Below are positions 34,537-44,067 of a DNA stretch of 64,000 nucleotides, piece after piece; position 1 is the stretch's first letter; the number at the start of each line of letters is the position of its first letter. A program made the position numbers and the translations under genes. Origin of the DNA: Natrinema saccharevitans (lineage in GTDB: Archaea > Halobacteriota > Halobacteria > Halobacteriales > Natrialbaceae); the NCBI RefSeq assembly GCF_001953745.1, contig NZ_LWLN01000001.1:1922001-1986000 (forward strand). Direction: 5' to 3'. Under the pieces are notes generated by a model that was given only the letters and a program-made list of their open reading frames with translations, was not told the origin of the DNA and did no database searches.

Positions 34537-35271
34537 TCAGGCCTCGCCGTACACTGGCACAGCAGCCCCGCTCGTCACCGCCGCGGCGTCGCTACAGAGG
34601 AAGGCCATCACGTCGGCGATCTCGAGCGGGTCGACCCACTCGTCGTGGTCGGCGTCGGGCATCATCTCGCGGTTCATCGGGGTGTCGATGACGCTCGGCA
34701 TGACGCAGTTGGCCCGCACCGTCCCGCGGTTCTCCTCGGCCAACGTCTCCGTCAGCAGCCGGATGCCGGCCTTCGTGATCCGGTAGGGGCCGTCGCCCTC
34801 GCCGCCCTCGAGGGAGGAACGGGCGCTGATCCCGACGATCGCCCCCTCGGTTTCTTGCAGGTGGGGCAGGGCGTGTTTCGCGGCGAGGAAGGCCGTCTTC
34901 AGGTTGACGTTCAGCAGGAGGTCGAACTCCTCGAGGTCGGTATCCTCGATGTGGTCGCCGCCGCGCCACGTCCCGGCGACGTTCAACAGGTGGTCGATCC
35001 GGTCGTGATCGTCGACGATCGCGTCCATCAACGCCGCGACCTCGTCCTCGTCGGTCAGGTCCGCCTCGTAAAAGTGAAGCGCCGGTTCGTCGGCGGGGTC
35101 GCGCTCGAGCAGGCTGTCCTCGTCGTCGGGCGCGATCACGTCGACCGCACAGACGGTCGCGCCGGCCTCGCGGAAGCGATCGACGGCGGCGCTGCCGAGC
35201 GCGCCGCTCGCGCCGGTGATCACTGCGACGGTCCCCGCGAAGTCGACCTCGAAGTCGGTGTCGGGTGACAT
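34537..35271 (-). CDS. SDR family oxidoreductase
   Basis: The 244-residue short-chain dehydrogenase shows the NAD(P) motif TGASGALG (VAVITGASGALGSAAVDRF), NVAG in HLLNVAGTWRGG, the catalytic Ser in VGISARSSLEGG, YxxxK in GPYRITKAG, and a C-terminal VTSGAAVPVYGEA. Asp after the second strand (CAVDVIAPDD) suggests NAD preference. The substrate is unknown. The internal ATG at 35271 is preferred over one ten codons earlier. It converges on the transporter with a 21-base gap. Confidence 0.92.
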   Translation of the reverse strand: MSPDTDFEVDFAGTVAVITGASGALGSAAVDRFREAGATVCAVDVIAPDDEDSLLERDPADEPALHFYEADLTDEDEVAALMDAIVDDHDRIDHLLNVAGTWRGGDHIEDTDLEEFDLLLNVNLKTAFLAAKHALPHLQETEGAIVGISARSSLEGGEGDGPYRITKAGIRLLTETLAEENRGTVRANCVMPSVIDTPMNREMMPDADHDEWVDPLEIADVMAFLCSDAAAVTSGAAVPVYGEA

Positions 35272-35335
35272 ACCGGTAGGTGCGTGGCCCGGTCGCATCA
35301 AAGGCGGGGCTGCGACCGGCGTCGATCCACGCTAT

Positions 35336-35413
35336 AGGAGCCGCTGAAACGAGTTACACACTGCTCGCAACGCTGTCGTGCGAGCAGATGTACAATGACT
35401 TTCAACGGCTACT
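35336..35413. repeat. 78-bp inverted-repeat element, copy A
   Basis: This is an imperfect palindrome with outer arms aggagccgctgaaa and tttcaacggctact and a perfect inner stem gctcgca/tgcgagc. It matches the element at 36748-36825 at 60 of 78 positions without gaps. It lies just beyond the 3' end of the response-regulator gene (minus strand), 10 bases from that gene's stop. ctatag flanks both ends. Confidence 0.85.
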
Positions 35414-35423
35414 ATAGGTTCCG

Positions 35424-35855
35424 TTAACCGTCGCCCGCCGGCAGGGCCGCGTCTGAACCAGAAGTCCGCGACCGCCTCGACCAGCTCGGTGTACCCATCG
35501 CGTCCCTCGGCTTCTCGAGGGAGGCGTTCGCGCCGAGTCGGTACCTCTCGCGGATCGCCGCCGAATTCCCCGGCCGGGCCAGCACGAGGACGGGACGCCG
35601 TCCCAGTACCGCCTCGTCGGCGAGCGCCTCGAGCAGGTCGAGACCGTCGGTTCGAGATAGGGACCGATCCAGAAAGACGAGATCCGGGTCGGCCGGCGAG
35701 TCGGTGAGGATCCGAAGCGCCTCGGTCCCGTCGGTCACGACCCGGACCGACGTTTCGACGGCGACGGCGTCGAACTCGGCTGCGATACGTCTCGTCGTCT
35801 CGTCGTCGTCCGCGACGAGGAGGACGTCGACCGCGTCGTCACGTTGGCCTCTCAT
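35424..35855 (-). CDS. Response-regulator receiver protein with a C-terminal frameshift
   Basis: The first 115 or so residues are a receiver domain: acidic pocket in VLLVADDDETTRRIA, phosphoacceptor Asp in LVFLDRSLSRTDGLDLLEAL, and conserved Lys in LEKP. After LEKP the frame reads RDAMGTPSWSRRSRT, which is unlike the family. In the next frame the expected ending appears (EGRDGYTELVEAVADFWFRRGPAGG). Adding one base at about 35508-35510 restores it. The gene has no DNA-binding domain, as is common for haloarchaeal stand-alone receivers. The phosphorylation site is intact, so partial function is possible. The repeat element copy A follows directly. Confidence 0.78.
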   Translation of the reverse strand: MRGQRDDAVDVLLVADDDETTRRIAAEFDAVAVETSVRVVTDGTEALRILTDSPADPDLVFLDRSLSRTDGLDLLEALADEAVLGRRPVLVLARPGNSAAIRERYRLGANASLEKPRDAMGTPSWSRRSRTSGSDAALPAGDG

Positions 35856-36036
35856 GCGTAGATCAGAACTGATCGGGCGCCGGTGTCCCGCCCGGTCCAA
35901 CGGTCGTTCCCAGCTAGTCAGGCAGTTCTCTTAACGATACTTGCTAAGTGCTTTGGACCGGACCCGATGACGCTCCGCGGATCCGACGGCTGCGACCCGG
36001 CGACCGACTGAAGCCGCTGGGCGACGATCGACCGGT

Positions 36037-36702
36037 ATGCACTGTATCGCCCACCGAGGGTTCGCCGCGGTCGCGCCCGAGAACACGATCGGTGCGGTCC
36101 GCGCCGCGGCGGACCGCGCCGACGCCGTCGAGTTCGACGTGCGACGTTGTGGAACCGGCGAACTCGTCGTCGTTCACGACGAGACGATCGACCGGGCCAC
36201 CGACGGCACCGGTACCGTTGCGTCCCTTCCGCTCGAGGCGCTCGCCGAACGGTCCGTCTGCGGGACCGGCGAGGGGATCCCGACGCTCGCCGCCATGCTC
36301 GCGGCCGTCCCGCCCGCGGTCGAAGTCCACATCGAACTGAAAGAGCGCGGCCTCGCCGCCGACGTTCTCGCGACCATCGACCGGGCCGACCTCCCCGCCC
36401 GGGTCGTCGTTACCTCCTTTCTGCTCGACGAACTACGAACGATCCGCGAGCGCGATCCGAGCCAGCCGATCGGACTGCTGACCAGCCACCGCCTCGAGAC
36501 GCCGGTGACGACGGCGGTCGAACTCGACTGTGCCGCCCTCGGCGCGAACCGCGTTCGGTGTCTGGCGACCGGGATCGTCCCGCGGGCGACGGCGGTCGAT
36601 CTCGAGGTCCACGCCTGGACGGTCGAGCGGGCACCGACGGCGCGCCTGCTCGATCGGCGGGGCGTCGACTACGTCTCGGCCGATCGGCCGATCGACGTGT
36701 AG
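36037..36702 (+). CDS. glpQ: Glycerophosphodiester phosphodiesterase
   Basis: The 221-residue GDPD-family TIM barrel starts with the catalytic HRG in CIAHRGFAAVAPENTIGAV, continues with EFDVRRCGTGELVVVHDETIDRATDGTG (metal ligands and second catalytic His), and has VEVHIELKERG and VHAWTVERAPTARLLDRRGVDYVSADRP at the end. It hydrolyses glycerophosphodiesters to glycerol-3-phosphate and an alcohol. No signal peptide is present, so it acts in the cytoplasm. Confidence 0.94.
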   Translation: MHCIAHRGFAAVAPENTIGAVRAAADRADAVEFDVRRCGTGELVVVHDETIDRATDGTGTVASLPLEALAERSVCGTGEGIPTLAAMLAAVPPAVEVHIELKERGLAADVLATIDRADLPARVVVTSFLLDELRTIRERDPSQPIGLLTSHRLETPVTTAVELDCAALGANRVRCLATGIVPRATAVDLEVHAWTVERAPTARLLDRRGVDYVSADRPIDV

Positions 36703-36747
36703 CGGGCGAATGACGGCCGCCGACCGACTCGCTCGCCGATACGGTAC

Positions 36748-36825
36748 AGTAGCCACTGAAACGATTCACACACTGATCGCGACGACATCGCACGATCAGG
36801 TGTGCAATGGCTGTCAGTGGCTACT
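36748..36825. repeat. 78-bp inverted-repeat element, copy B
   Basis: The outer arms agtagcc and ggctact are perfectly complementary, extending through ac-gt to about 12 pairs with one mismatch. The inner stem is gatcg/cgatc. It is 77% identical to copy A, and two stem positions show paired substitutions (G8-C71 to A8-T71; C29-G49 to A29-T49). Its right arm overlaps the last four codons, including the stop, of the YjbQ gene. Confidence 0.85.
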
Positions 36826-37215
36826 ATTGGCCTCGGTCGTCGTCACCGAGACGGTCCGCGTTCGCGGCCCGTCGCACTCGACGAGCAACACCGACTGCCA
36901 GGTCCCCAGCGCCGGTTCGCCGTCCGCGACCGGAATCGTCACGTCGGGGCCCAGCAGCCCCGCCCGGAGATGCGAGTCCGCGTTGCCATCTAATTCGTCG
37001 TGTGCGTGCCCCGAGTCGGGCACGAGGTCCCCCAGGAACGACTCGAGGTCGCCCCGGAGCCGCGGCTCGTTCTCCTGGACGACGAGCGCGGCCGTCGTGT
37101 GTTCGACGAAGGCCGTACAGGTGCCCGACTCGCAGTCGTCCGGGACCGACGCAGCGATCGCGTCGGTTACGTCGACGGTCGTCAGCCGGTCGTCCGTTTC
37201 GACGGTAAACGTCAT
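36814..37215 (-). CDS. YjbQ family protein (secondary thiamine-phosphate synthase-like)
   Basis: The 133-residue protein has the UPF0047/YjbQ signature: AFVEHTTAALVVQENEPRLRGDLESFL, HAHDELDGNADSHLRAGLLGPDVTIPVADGEPALGTWQSVLLVECDGPR. Some members show weak thiamine-phosphate synthase activity in complementation tests; the native role is unsettled. The internal ATG at 37215 is preferred over one 25 codons earlier. The last residues (SSH and stop) are encoded by the terminal arm of repeat copy B, so the native 3' end has been altered by the element. Confidence 0.92.
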   Translation of the reverse strand: MTFTVETDDRLTTVDVTDAIAASVPDDCESGTCTAFVEHTTAALVVQENEPRLRGDLESFLGDLVPDSGHAHDELDGNADSHLRAGLLGPDVTIPVADGEPALGTWQSVLLVECDGPRTRTVSVTTTEANSSH

Positions 37216-37265
37216 GGACGGGCCTACGACTGCGAGAAAGGGCTCGGTTTCGGTTCCGACGCGGA

Positions 37266-38288
37266 CTACGACAACTGGCCCGCGGCCCACGACGCCCGGT
37301 CGCGGACGTTCGGTGCCGGGTCTCGGCTCGCGAGGTCGGCGAGTCGCGGTTCGGCGGCCTCGACGCCCCCGTGTCCCAGTGCGACGCAGGCGTTCGCCCG
37401 GACGTGCGCGTGGTCGTCGGCGAGCAACGCGAGCAACTGGCGGCGGACCGGACCGATCGTGGCCTCGGTTCGGGCAGCAATGCGGGCGATCGTGACCGCG
37501 GCCGCGGCCCGGGTATCGGGATCGTCACAGGAAAGCGCCGCCCCCAGCTCCGCGGTGACCGATTCGACAGCCGTCGGGTCGTGGTGAGCCACGTCGCCGA
37601 GGCAACCGATCGCCTCGTGTCGGACGTCCGGGTTCCCGTGATCGACGAGCGCCGCGGCGTGGGAGACGAATTCGAGCGAGCCGGGATCACCCTCCGACCG
37701 TGCCAGTCGCCCGAGCGCGCGCAGTGCGGGCCGGCCGTTCTCGGCCGGATCAGCCGACAGCGCCCCTTTCAACACGGATACCGCCGGCTCGAGCGCCGGC
37801 GGATCGATCCGAGAAACGTGGGCCAGCGCGTCGAGGCCGTCGGTGTCGTAGCCCGATCGCCGCTCGAGGACGTCGGCGATCGTCGCGGCGTGACCGACGA
37901 CGACATCGGGCCGCTCGGCCGCGACGGCCGCGAGACACCGGAGCAACTCGCCGGTCATCGGCCGATCGGGTGCCTCGCGGGCGACGGCGACGATCGACCC
38001 GGTCGACGGCGCGACGTCGGTCGGTGCCTCGGCCGCCAGATCGGCGAGACAGGCGGCGACTGTCCCGCGGAAGTCGATCTCGGACTGCTCGAGCAACGAC
38101 CGGAGCTTCGGTACCGTCGGGGCACAGCCGGCCGCCCCGTCTCGCTCGTCGATCGCGGTACGGATCCGGCGGACCGCCGCTCGTTGTTCGCTCGGCGCTC
38201 CGTCGAGTCGCGTCAGGACTGCTGGCAGGTCGATCCCGGCGGCTCCCCGGCCCCGGGGCTCGACGCCCTCGCCCCCATCCCCATCCAT
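37266..38288 (-). CDS. HEAT-repeat protein
   Basis: The 340-residue protein is built of alpha-helical pairs with HEAT-like spacing, for example ADPAENGRPALRALGRLARSEGDPGSLEFV, NPDVRHEAIGCLGDVAHHDPTAV, DPDTRAAAAVTIARIAARTE and HAHVRANACVALGHGGVEAAEPRLADLA. Such alpha-solenoids are protein-binding scaffolds; no enzymatic motif is visible. The partner is unknown. A TATA-like ttttatcg (minus strand, 38313-38320) lies about 28 bases before the ATG at 38288. It follows the PrkA operon on the same strand after 147 bases but has its own promoter. Confidence 0.85.
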   Translation of the reverse strand: MDGDGGEGVEPRGRGAAGIDLPAVLTRLDGAPSEQRAAVRRIRTAIDERDGAAGCAPTVPKLRSLLEQSEIDFRGTVAACLADLAAEAPTDVAPSTGSIVAVAREAPDRPMTGELLRCLAAVAAERPDVVVGHAATIADVLERRSGYDTDGLDALAHVSRIDPPALEPAVSVLKGALSADPAENGRPALRALGRLARSEGDPGSLEFVSHAAALVDHGNPDVRHEAIGCLGDVAHHDPTAVESVTAELGAALSCDDPDTRAAAAVTIARIAARTEATIGPVRRQLLALLADDHAHVRANACVALGHGGVEAAEPRLADLASRDPAPNVRDRASWAAGQLS

Positions 38289-38435
38289 CGTGTCTGGCCC
38301 ATCGGAGAAAGTCGATAAAAGCCTTCTGGCCGACGGGATCGCCCGTTCGCCGGACGACGGGCCGTTGCGGGCGAGCTTCGGAACCGGTGCCGGCTCGAGC
38401 GCTGCCGGTCCGTCGTCGTCCGACAGCGGCCCGTC

Positions 38436-40463
38436 TCAGGCCAGCCACTCGTCGGGCTTCGTGTCGTAGTCCACGTCGTCGGCCGCGAGGTGTTCGACCT
38501 CCTCCCAGGGGACGTCTTCGGTCGTCATCGTCTGGCCGTCGTACCGGATCAGTTTGCCCTGCTCTTCGGCTTCTGGCTCGCGATTGCGCCGCTTCGCGAC
38601 CTCGATGTCGTGTTCGTCGATCTCCTTGACGATCGTCAGCAGGTTCACCGGCCGACCCCACAGCTCGAAGATCCGCTTCAACGTCTCCTTGGCCTGGTCG
38701 AGATCGAGCATGACGCCGTTGTACTGGTGGCCGAGCAGCAGTTCGTTGGCGTTGTTGTAGTTGCCGTCGTAGACCGCGATCGTCGGCTTCCCGAAGTTGG
38801 TGAACTGCAGGAGCAGTTTCTTCTTGACGTCTTCGGCGGCGTCGCTGGCGACGTGGAACTGCCCCGTCGCCTGCGAGTGTTCGTAGGTGAAGTAGTTGTT
38901 CTCCGTGATGAACTCCTGAGTCAGGAACTCGTCCAGGAAGGTCACGTCGTTGTGACTCTCCCGGACGTCGAACAGCCGGTCCCAGCCGGCCGCGTAGTCG
39001 ATATCCGCGAGCGCCTCGTCGACCGAGTCGTACCGCGCGTCGTCGAAGAGATAGCGGCCGATCCGCTCGAGGTCGTTCTGACTGACCCGCTTGAGGAAGC
39101 CACGGTGCTGGCGCTTGACCAGCGAGTAGTGCCGTCGCGCTAGCCCCTCGTAGGTCAGGACCTTCCAGGGATACTTCTCGACGTCGACCTCGCCCTCGCG
39201 AGCCCGCTCGAGCGCCTCCCGGTCGACCCACTCGTCGGGCAGCTCCTCGAGTCGGTCGAGCGTGTCGGGGAGGATGGTCTCGAGGGCGTCGGGCGGCTCG
39301 AGCCGCTCGAGGACGTCGTCGAAGTCGACGACGTCGGTCAGGTTGCGCCAGGAGGTCTCCTCGACGCGCAGCAGGGCCTCGAGGACCTCCCGTCGGTTGG
39401 TCGTGTTCTCGACGTACTCCCAGAGTTCCATGCCGAGGCTGTAAGGGTTGAGTCCGCCGGCTCCGAGTACTTTGGCCATGTGGTCGGCGTAGTTGAGGAA
39501 CTCGTCGTCGCCGGCGAAGGCCTCGTCGGTCATCATCGTCGACTCCCAGTAACTCGCCCACCCCTCGTTCATCACCTTCGTCATCTTCTGGGCGGCGAAG
39601 TAGTAGGCCTCCGCGCGCATCATATCGAGAACGTCGCGTTGCCAGTCTTCCATCTCGACGCCGCGGCCGGCCTCCTCGTCGTACTGCTTGCCGTGTTCGC
39701 GGACGAACGCCAGCAGGTCCTTCTGGGGCTGTTCGGGGAAGCTGCCCGTTATCTCCTCGTCCTCGAGTTTCTCGACCCACTCCGCGTCGAACACCTCCCC
39801 TTTGATCTCGTCGGAGAGGTCGAGTTCGTCCAGCTTCTCGGCGAGGTCCTCGTCGATCTCCGCGGCCGGCCCGTCGACGTCGAGCCGGCGGCTGAAGACT
39901 TGGTGTTGGTCGATGTTGTCCTCGAGGCTCAGGCAGTGGTCGATCCACTTCTCGACCTCGGCGCGGTCGATGTCGGGGTCGGCCATGTACTCGTCGATGG
40001 CCCGGGCGTGTCGTTCGAGCATGGCCGCGGCGTTGACTTGATCCTCGTCGGCGCGGCCGCTCGTGAACATGCCGAACCAGTCGTTGTTCGCGAAGAAGTC
40101 AGAGTGGGCTTCGACGTGGGTGATCACCGCCTTCTGGTCGGCGAGCGTGTTCGACTCCTGCAGGAAGGCGTGGGCCGGGTTGTCGTTGTTGACGATCTCG
40201 AAGGCCTTCCCGCCGCCGTACTGACCCTGCTTCTGTTGCTTGTCGTACTGCATGCCCCACCGCCAGTGGGGGTATCGGCTCTGGAACCCGCCGTAGGCGA
40301 TGAGTTCGTTCATCTCGTCGTAGTCGATGATCCAGTACTTCACGGGGTAGGGCTCGAGGCCGAGTTTCTCGGCGAGGTTTCTGGCCTCGGAGACCGGTTC
40401 CTCGAGGTCGCCCGCGATCGCCTGTTTGCGGAAGCGGTCCGCGTTGGAATTGCGTTTACTCAT
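38436..40463 (-). CDS. SpoVR family protein
   Basis: The 675-residue protein has the SpoVR/YcgB N-terminal region ([51 protein letters not shown]) and the characteristic [36 protein letters not shown] and [29 protein letters not shown]. The bacterial member was named for spore cortex formation but is widespread in non-sporulating organisms. It is typically co-encoded with PrkA kinase and YeaH; the biochemical role is unknown. Its ATG overlaps the end of the DUF444 gene by 8 bases. Length exceeds the bacterial proteins (about 510) because of acidic inserts. Confidence 0.95.
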   Translation of the reverse strand: MSKRNSNADRFRKQAIAGDLEEPVSEARNLAEKLGLEPYPVKYWIIDYDEMNELIAYGGFQSRYPHWRWGMQYDKQQKQGQYGGGKAFEIVNNDNPAHAFLQESNTLADQKAVITHVEAHSDFFANNDWFGMFTSGRADEDQVNAAAMLERHARAIDEYMADPDIDRAEVEKWIDHCLSLEDNIDQHQVFSRRLDVDGPAAEIDEDLAEKLDELDLSDEIKGEVFDAEWVEKLEDEEITGSFPEQPQKDLLAFVREHGKQYDEEAGRGVEMEDWQRDVLDMMRAEAYYFAAQKMTKVMNEGWASYWESTMMTDEAFAGDDEFLNYADHMAKVLGAGGLNPYSLGMELWEYVENTTNRREVLEALLRVEETSWRNLTDVVDFDDVLERLEPPDALETILPDTLDRLEELPDEWVDREALERAREGEVDVEKYPWKVLTYEGLARRHYSLVKRQHRGFLKRVSQNDLERIGRYLFDDARYDSVDEALADIDYAAGWDRLFDVRESHNDVTFLDEFLTQEFITENNYFTYEHSQATGQFHVASDAAEDVKKKLLLQFTNFGKPTIAVYDGNYNNANELLLGHQYNGVMLDLDQAKETLKRIFELWGRPVNLLTIVKEIDEHDIEVAKRRNREPEAEEQGKLIRYDGQTMTTEDVPWEEVEHLAADDVDYDTKPDEWLA

Positions 40464-41784
40464 CGGTCTCACCCTCCGTCGAGAGGATGTCGTAGATCGC
40501 GTCGGTCACGTCCGACTGGTCGTTGACGTAGGCCACCGCGACGTCGTCGGCGTCGGTGCCGAAGTGACGCTCGAGTTCCTCGGCGTGGGTGGCGTTGATC
40601 GCGTTGCCCGACGGCTGGGTCTCCACGTAGGCGTGGAGGTTCGCCGGGATCTCCTCCATCAGCGGGATGACCCGCTCCTCGGTGTCGTTCGAGGAGTTCT
40701 CGGAGTCGCCCGCCGCGAAGACGTAGCGGTTCCAGTCGCTCCAGGGGTACTCCTCTAAGAGCTGCTGGGCGAGTTCGTACGCGCTCGAGATCTTCGTCCC
40801 GCCGCCCGACCGGATGCCGAAGAACTCGTCGCGCTCGACCGCCCAGGCGTCGGCGTCGTGGGCGATGTAGACGAACTCGGCGTTGTCGTACTTTCCCTGC
40901 AGGTACCAGTCCAGCGGGGTGAAGGTGCGCTCGACGAGTTCGCGTTTCTTCTCGCGCATCGAGCCGGAGACGTCGCGGATGTTGACGACCACGACGTTCT
41001 TCTCTTTCTCCTCGATGATCTCGGGGTGACGGTAGCGCTCGTCCTCGCGGCGGAAGGGGACGTGTTGGATCCCTTCCCGGCGGATCTTCTGCTGGACGCT
41101 CTCGCGTTCGACGTTGTCCTCGACCTCCTCGATCGAGGCCCATTTGCCCCGCTCGTCGTCGGGCACGTCGCTGTAGGCCTCTTCGATCCAGGCCATCGAC
41201 ACCGGGAGGTTCTCGCCGCGGGCCCACTCGAAGACCTCGCGGGGCGAAATCCCCTCGACCTTGCACAGTTCCCGCAGGAACTCCTCGTCGAAGTCCATCG
41301 CCAGCTTGCGCTTTAACCCCTCCTTGAACATCCGTTCGAAGTCGAGCGTGCTGTTCGGGCCCGTCCGCGTGAGGTCGGTGAACGGACCTTCTTTCTCCTC
41401 GATGACCGTCTTGCCCTTGGGGTCGAGGTCGAGTCCGAGTTCCTCGTCGAGTTCCTCGGCGAACTCCTCGGGGTCCATCTCGTAGTACTCGTGGTCGCCG
41501 CCGTCCTCGCCGGGTTCGCCGTCGTCGCCGTCGTCGTCGCCCGGCTGTGGCTGGGGCTGGCCGACCGGCTGGCCGGCGTCGGGGGTGCCGTCCTCGCCCT
41601 GGCCGACCCCGCCCTGATCGCGCCGATCGTACTCGAACTCCGGCAGCGAGACGATCTTGACCGGGATGTTGATCTCGCCGGGGCCGCTCCCCGCGAGGTC
41701 GCCGTACTGGATGAAGTCGGCAAGGTCTTCGCGCCGTTCCTCGCCGACCTCGCGGAACCGCTCGAGGTCGTCTCTCAGTCCCAT
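40456..41784 (-). CDS. YeaH/YhbH family protein (DUF444)
   Basis: The 442-residue protein shows the DUF444 pattern: an N-terminal helix ([29 protein letters not shown]), an acidic linker, and a von Willebrand-A-like C-terminal domain. The metal-site motif is [25 protein letters not shown] (DxSxS-like), and [24 protein letters not shown] follows. In bacteria it is co-expressed with YeaG/PrkA under stress. It overlaps the preceding kinase gene by 10 bases and spoVR by 8, so the operon is tightly coupled. Confidence 0.95.
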   Translation of the reverse strand: MGLRDDLERFREVGEERREDLADFIQYGDLAGSGPGEINIPVKIVSLPEFEYDRRDQGGVGQGEDGTPDAGQPVGQPQPQPGDDDGDDGEPGEDGGDHEYYEMDPEEFAEELDEELGLDLDPKGKTVIEEKEGPFTDLTRTGPNSTLDFERMFKEGLKRKLAMDFDEEFLRELCKVEGISPREVFEWARGENLPVSMAWIEEAYSDVPDDERGKWASIEEVEDNVERESVQQKIRREGIQHVPFRREDERYRHPEIIEEKEKNVVVVNIRDVSGSMREKKRELVERTFTPLDWYLQGKYDNAEFVYIAHDADAWAVERDEFFGIRSGGGTKISSAYELAQQLLEEYPWSDWNRYVFAAGDSENSSNDTEERVIPLMEEIPANLHAYVETQPSGNAINATHAEELERHFGTDADDVAVAYVNDQSDVTDAIYDILSTEGETDE

Positions 41785-44066
41785 CTGTAACTCACCTGTC
41801 CCATGACGTGTCTGCTGGTTAGCTCGGCCGACGCCTCCGAGTAGCCGAAGAGGTCGACCATGGTTTCGATCGTGTTCGCCTTGACTGCCGCCGTCTGCGT
41901 GTCGCTCGGCGGGTCGCTCCACTGTCGCGGATCGAAGTCCTCGAAGGTGCGCTCGACGTCGTCCCAGTCGTGGCTCTCGAGGACGGTCTTGATCACCGGG
42001 ATCGCGGTGAGGTCGACGTCCTCGACCGAGAAGTCCTCGTCGCGGTGTTCCCACGCGTGGCGGTTCAGCGAGGTGATGACCTTCTCGCGGCGGAAGTTCC
42101 GGACGCTCTCGCGAGGCTGGTTCCCGTCGTATTCGCTCTCGGAGAACCGGCCGAGCTGTTCGATCTCGAAGAGCTTCATCTTCAGCGGGTCCGGCTCGAC
42201 CCGCTCGCCGCGGTCGTTGTACAGCGGTTCCTCGGTCTCCCACGCGTAGACGTGTTCGACGTACTCGGCGACGGTCTCCTCGTCGACGCGTTTGTCGTAC
42301 ATGATGGCCTCGATGACGTCCGACTCCTGCTGGTCGTAGACGTAGTTTTTCACGGGGACGACGCGGTTCTCGAACTCGGAGCGCTCGCCCGTCGAGAACA
42401 CCGGCGCGTCGACCATCCCCTCGACCATCGCGTTGAGGACGTCCCGTGGCATGACCACGTTCTCGACCGGGAGGTCGGCGTGGTGGCGGTCGCGGTCGGT
42501 CTGGAGCAGTTCCGCGAGCGTGTCCCGCGTGTACGTGACCGGGATGCCGTGATCGCCGTCGTTCCCGTCGTCGTCGAAGTCGAACTCATCCTTTTCGCGG
42601 CGGCTGTCGCCCTCCTGCAGGTACCCCTGATCGTAGATCAGCGCCTTGTCGACGAGGTCGAGCCCGTTCGGGAGGTTCTCCTCGTCCAGTCGCGTGACGA
42701 CGGCGTACAGCGCGGCCGCCTCGATGGCGTGGGGCGCGAACTCCTGGACCCGCGTCTCGCCGTCGCGGCCCTTGATCGTCACCCGCACCGGCGCGCGGAT
42801 CCGGTCGGCGAGTTCGTCGTAGCTCTCGGCCTCCCAGACCGCCGTCTCGTTGGTCAGTTCCCGCCGGATCAGCTCCGTCTCGAGGCTCAGGTTCGTCAGG
42901 TAGCCGAATCGGTGCTTGTCGAGGCGGCGTTTCAGCGCCTTCAGCGGATCCATCCCGTTCCGATCCGAGTGCTGGTTGAGCTGGGCCTCGAGGTCGGGGT
43001 TGGAGATGATCAGCAGTTGGCTGTCGACGTCCATCCCGATGCCCTTGTCCAGTTTCACCGATTGCTCGTCGGGGACGTTCAGCAGCTTCTGGAGGAGGTC
43101 GGCGTGCTGGGCCGCGTCCTCGACGACGGTGAGGGCGCCGTTGCCCTGCGAGAGGACGCCGTCGTAGCTAAACGCCTGCGGGTTCTTCCGGCCCCGCGAG
43201 TCCAGTTCCTGGAGCATGCCGTGCATCCACGAGCCGACGAGCCGTTCCTTGGGTCGGCCGTCGTCTTCGGAGTGGAGGACGCCGACGCCCTGTCCGATGT
43301 CGACGACGTAGTTTTTCACGCGCAGGTGGTCCTCGTCGGTGATCGCCGAGAACAGGTCGTCTTCGCCCGTCCGGCGGTAGCGCTCCTCGAGGAAGTCGTA
43401 GGCCTCCCGGGAGAAGGGATCGAGCGCCGCGTCGACCTGAATCGGGACGTGATCGTCGAGTTCGCCGTTCAGTTCGGCGAGCAGGTCCTCTCGGACGCCG
43501 TCGGGGAACACCGACAGCGGGTGGGTCTGAACGGGGCTCTCGTACCAGTTCTGTTCGTCCGCGGCGCTCGCGCCGGCGTCGTCGCCGTAGCTCAGTCCGC
43601 GCTCGCCGCTCTCGGCGGTCGAGATGTTCCACTCGACGGTGTACCGCCGGCCCTCGGGCGTCTTCGAGTACTCGCGCAGTCCGTTGACCAGACACCGCTT
43701 GAGTTCGGACTTGCCCGTCGCCGTGGGCCCCTCGAACCAGATGATCTTCTCGTCTTTCGCCCGGCCCGCGGCGATCGATCGCAGGTCGTCGACGAACCCG
43801 TTCAGGACCTCCGTGTTGCCCAGAATGGCGTGTTCGCCGTCGTTGTGCGGATCGTCGAAGAAGCGATAGCGCTCTTTCTCCTCGCCCTCCTCGACGACCG
43901 TGCGGGTGCCGGCGGCCTCGATCGCCTCGAGGAGGTACTTCGAGGCGTGGGAGGCGATCTGTGGGTTCTCGAAGAGCCGATCGACGTACGCCGCGAGGCT
44001 CATCGGCTCCTCGTAGGTCTCCTCGAGGGCGCGGTCGGCCTCGGTGACGTACTCGTTGCCGGTCAT
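41775..44066 (-). CDS. PrkA-type serine protein kinase, divergent second paralogue
   Basis: The 763-residue protein has an AAA-like N-terminal domain with Walker A GPTATGKS (residues 113-120) in [17 protein letters not shown], a PrkA-type [16 protein letters not shown] block and the C-terminal PrkA region ([25 protein letters not shown]). It is longer than its neighbour (690) and much diverged from it. Bacterial PrkA/YeaG phosphorylates itself and casein and acts in stress and stationary-phase control; some reports see protease activity. It starts one base after the upstream kinase's stop. Confidence 0.93.
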   Translation of the reverse strand: MTGNEYVTEADRALEETYEEPMSLAAYVDRLFENPQIASHASKYLLEAIEAAGTRTVVEEGEEKERYRFFDDPHNDGEHAILGNTEVLNGFVDDLRSIAAGRAKDEKIIWFEGPTATGKSELKRCLVNGLREYSKTPEGRRYTVEWNISTAESGERGLSYGDDAGASAADEQNWYESPVQTHPLSVFPDGVREDLLAELNGELDDHVPIQVDAALDPFSREAYDFLEERYRRTGEDDLFSAITDEDHLRVKNYVVDIGQGVGVLHSEDDGRPKERLVGSWMHGMLQELDSRGRKNPQAFSYDGVLSQGNGALTVVEDAAQHADLLQKLLNVPDEQSVKLDKGIGMDVDSQLLIISNPDLEAQLNQHSDRNGMDPLKALKRRLDKHRFGYLTNLSLETELIRRELTNETAVWEAESYDELADRIRAPVRVTIKGRDGETRVQEFAPHAIEAAALYAVVTRLDEENLPNGLDLVDKALIYDQGYLQEGDSRREKDEFDFDDDGNDGDHGIPVTYTRDTLAELLQTDRDRHHADLPVENVVMPRDVLNAMVEGMVDAPVFSTGERSEFENRVVPVKNYVYDQQESDVIEAIMYDKRVDEETVAEYVEHVYAWETEEPLYNDRGERVEPDPLKMKLFEIEQLGRFSESEYDGNQPRESVRNFRREKVITSLNRHAWEHRDEDFSVEDVDLTAIPVIKTVLESHDWDDVERTFEDFDPRQWSDPPSDTQTAAVKANTIETMVDLFGYSEASAELTSRHVMGQVSYRWD

Positions 44067-44067
44067 G

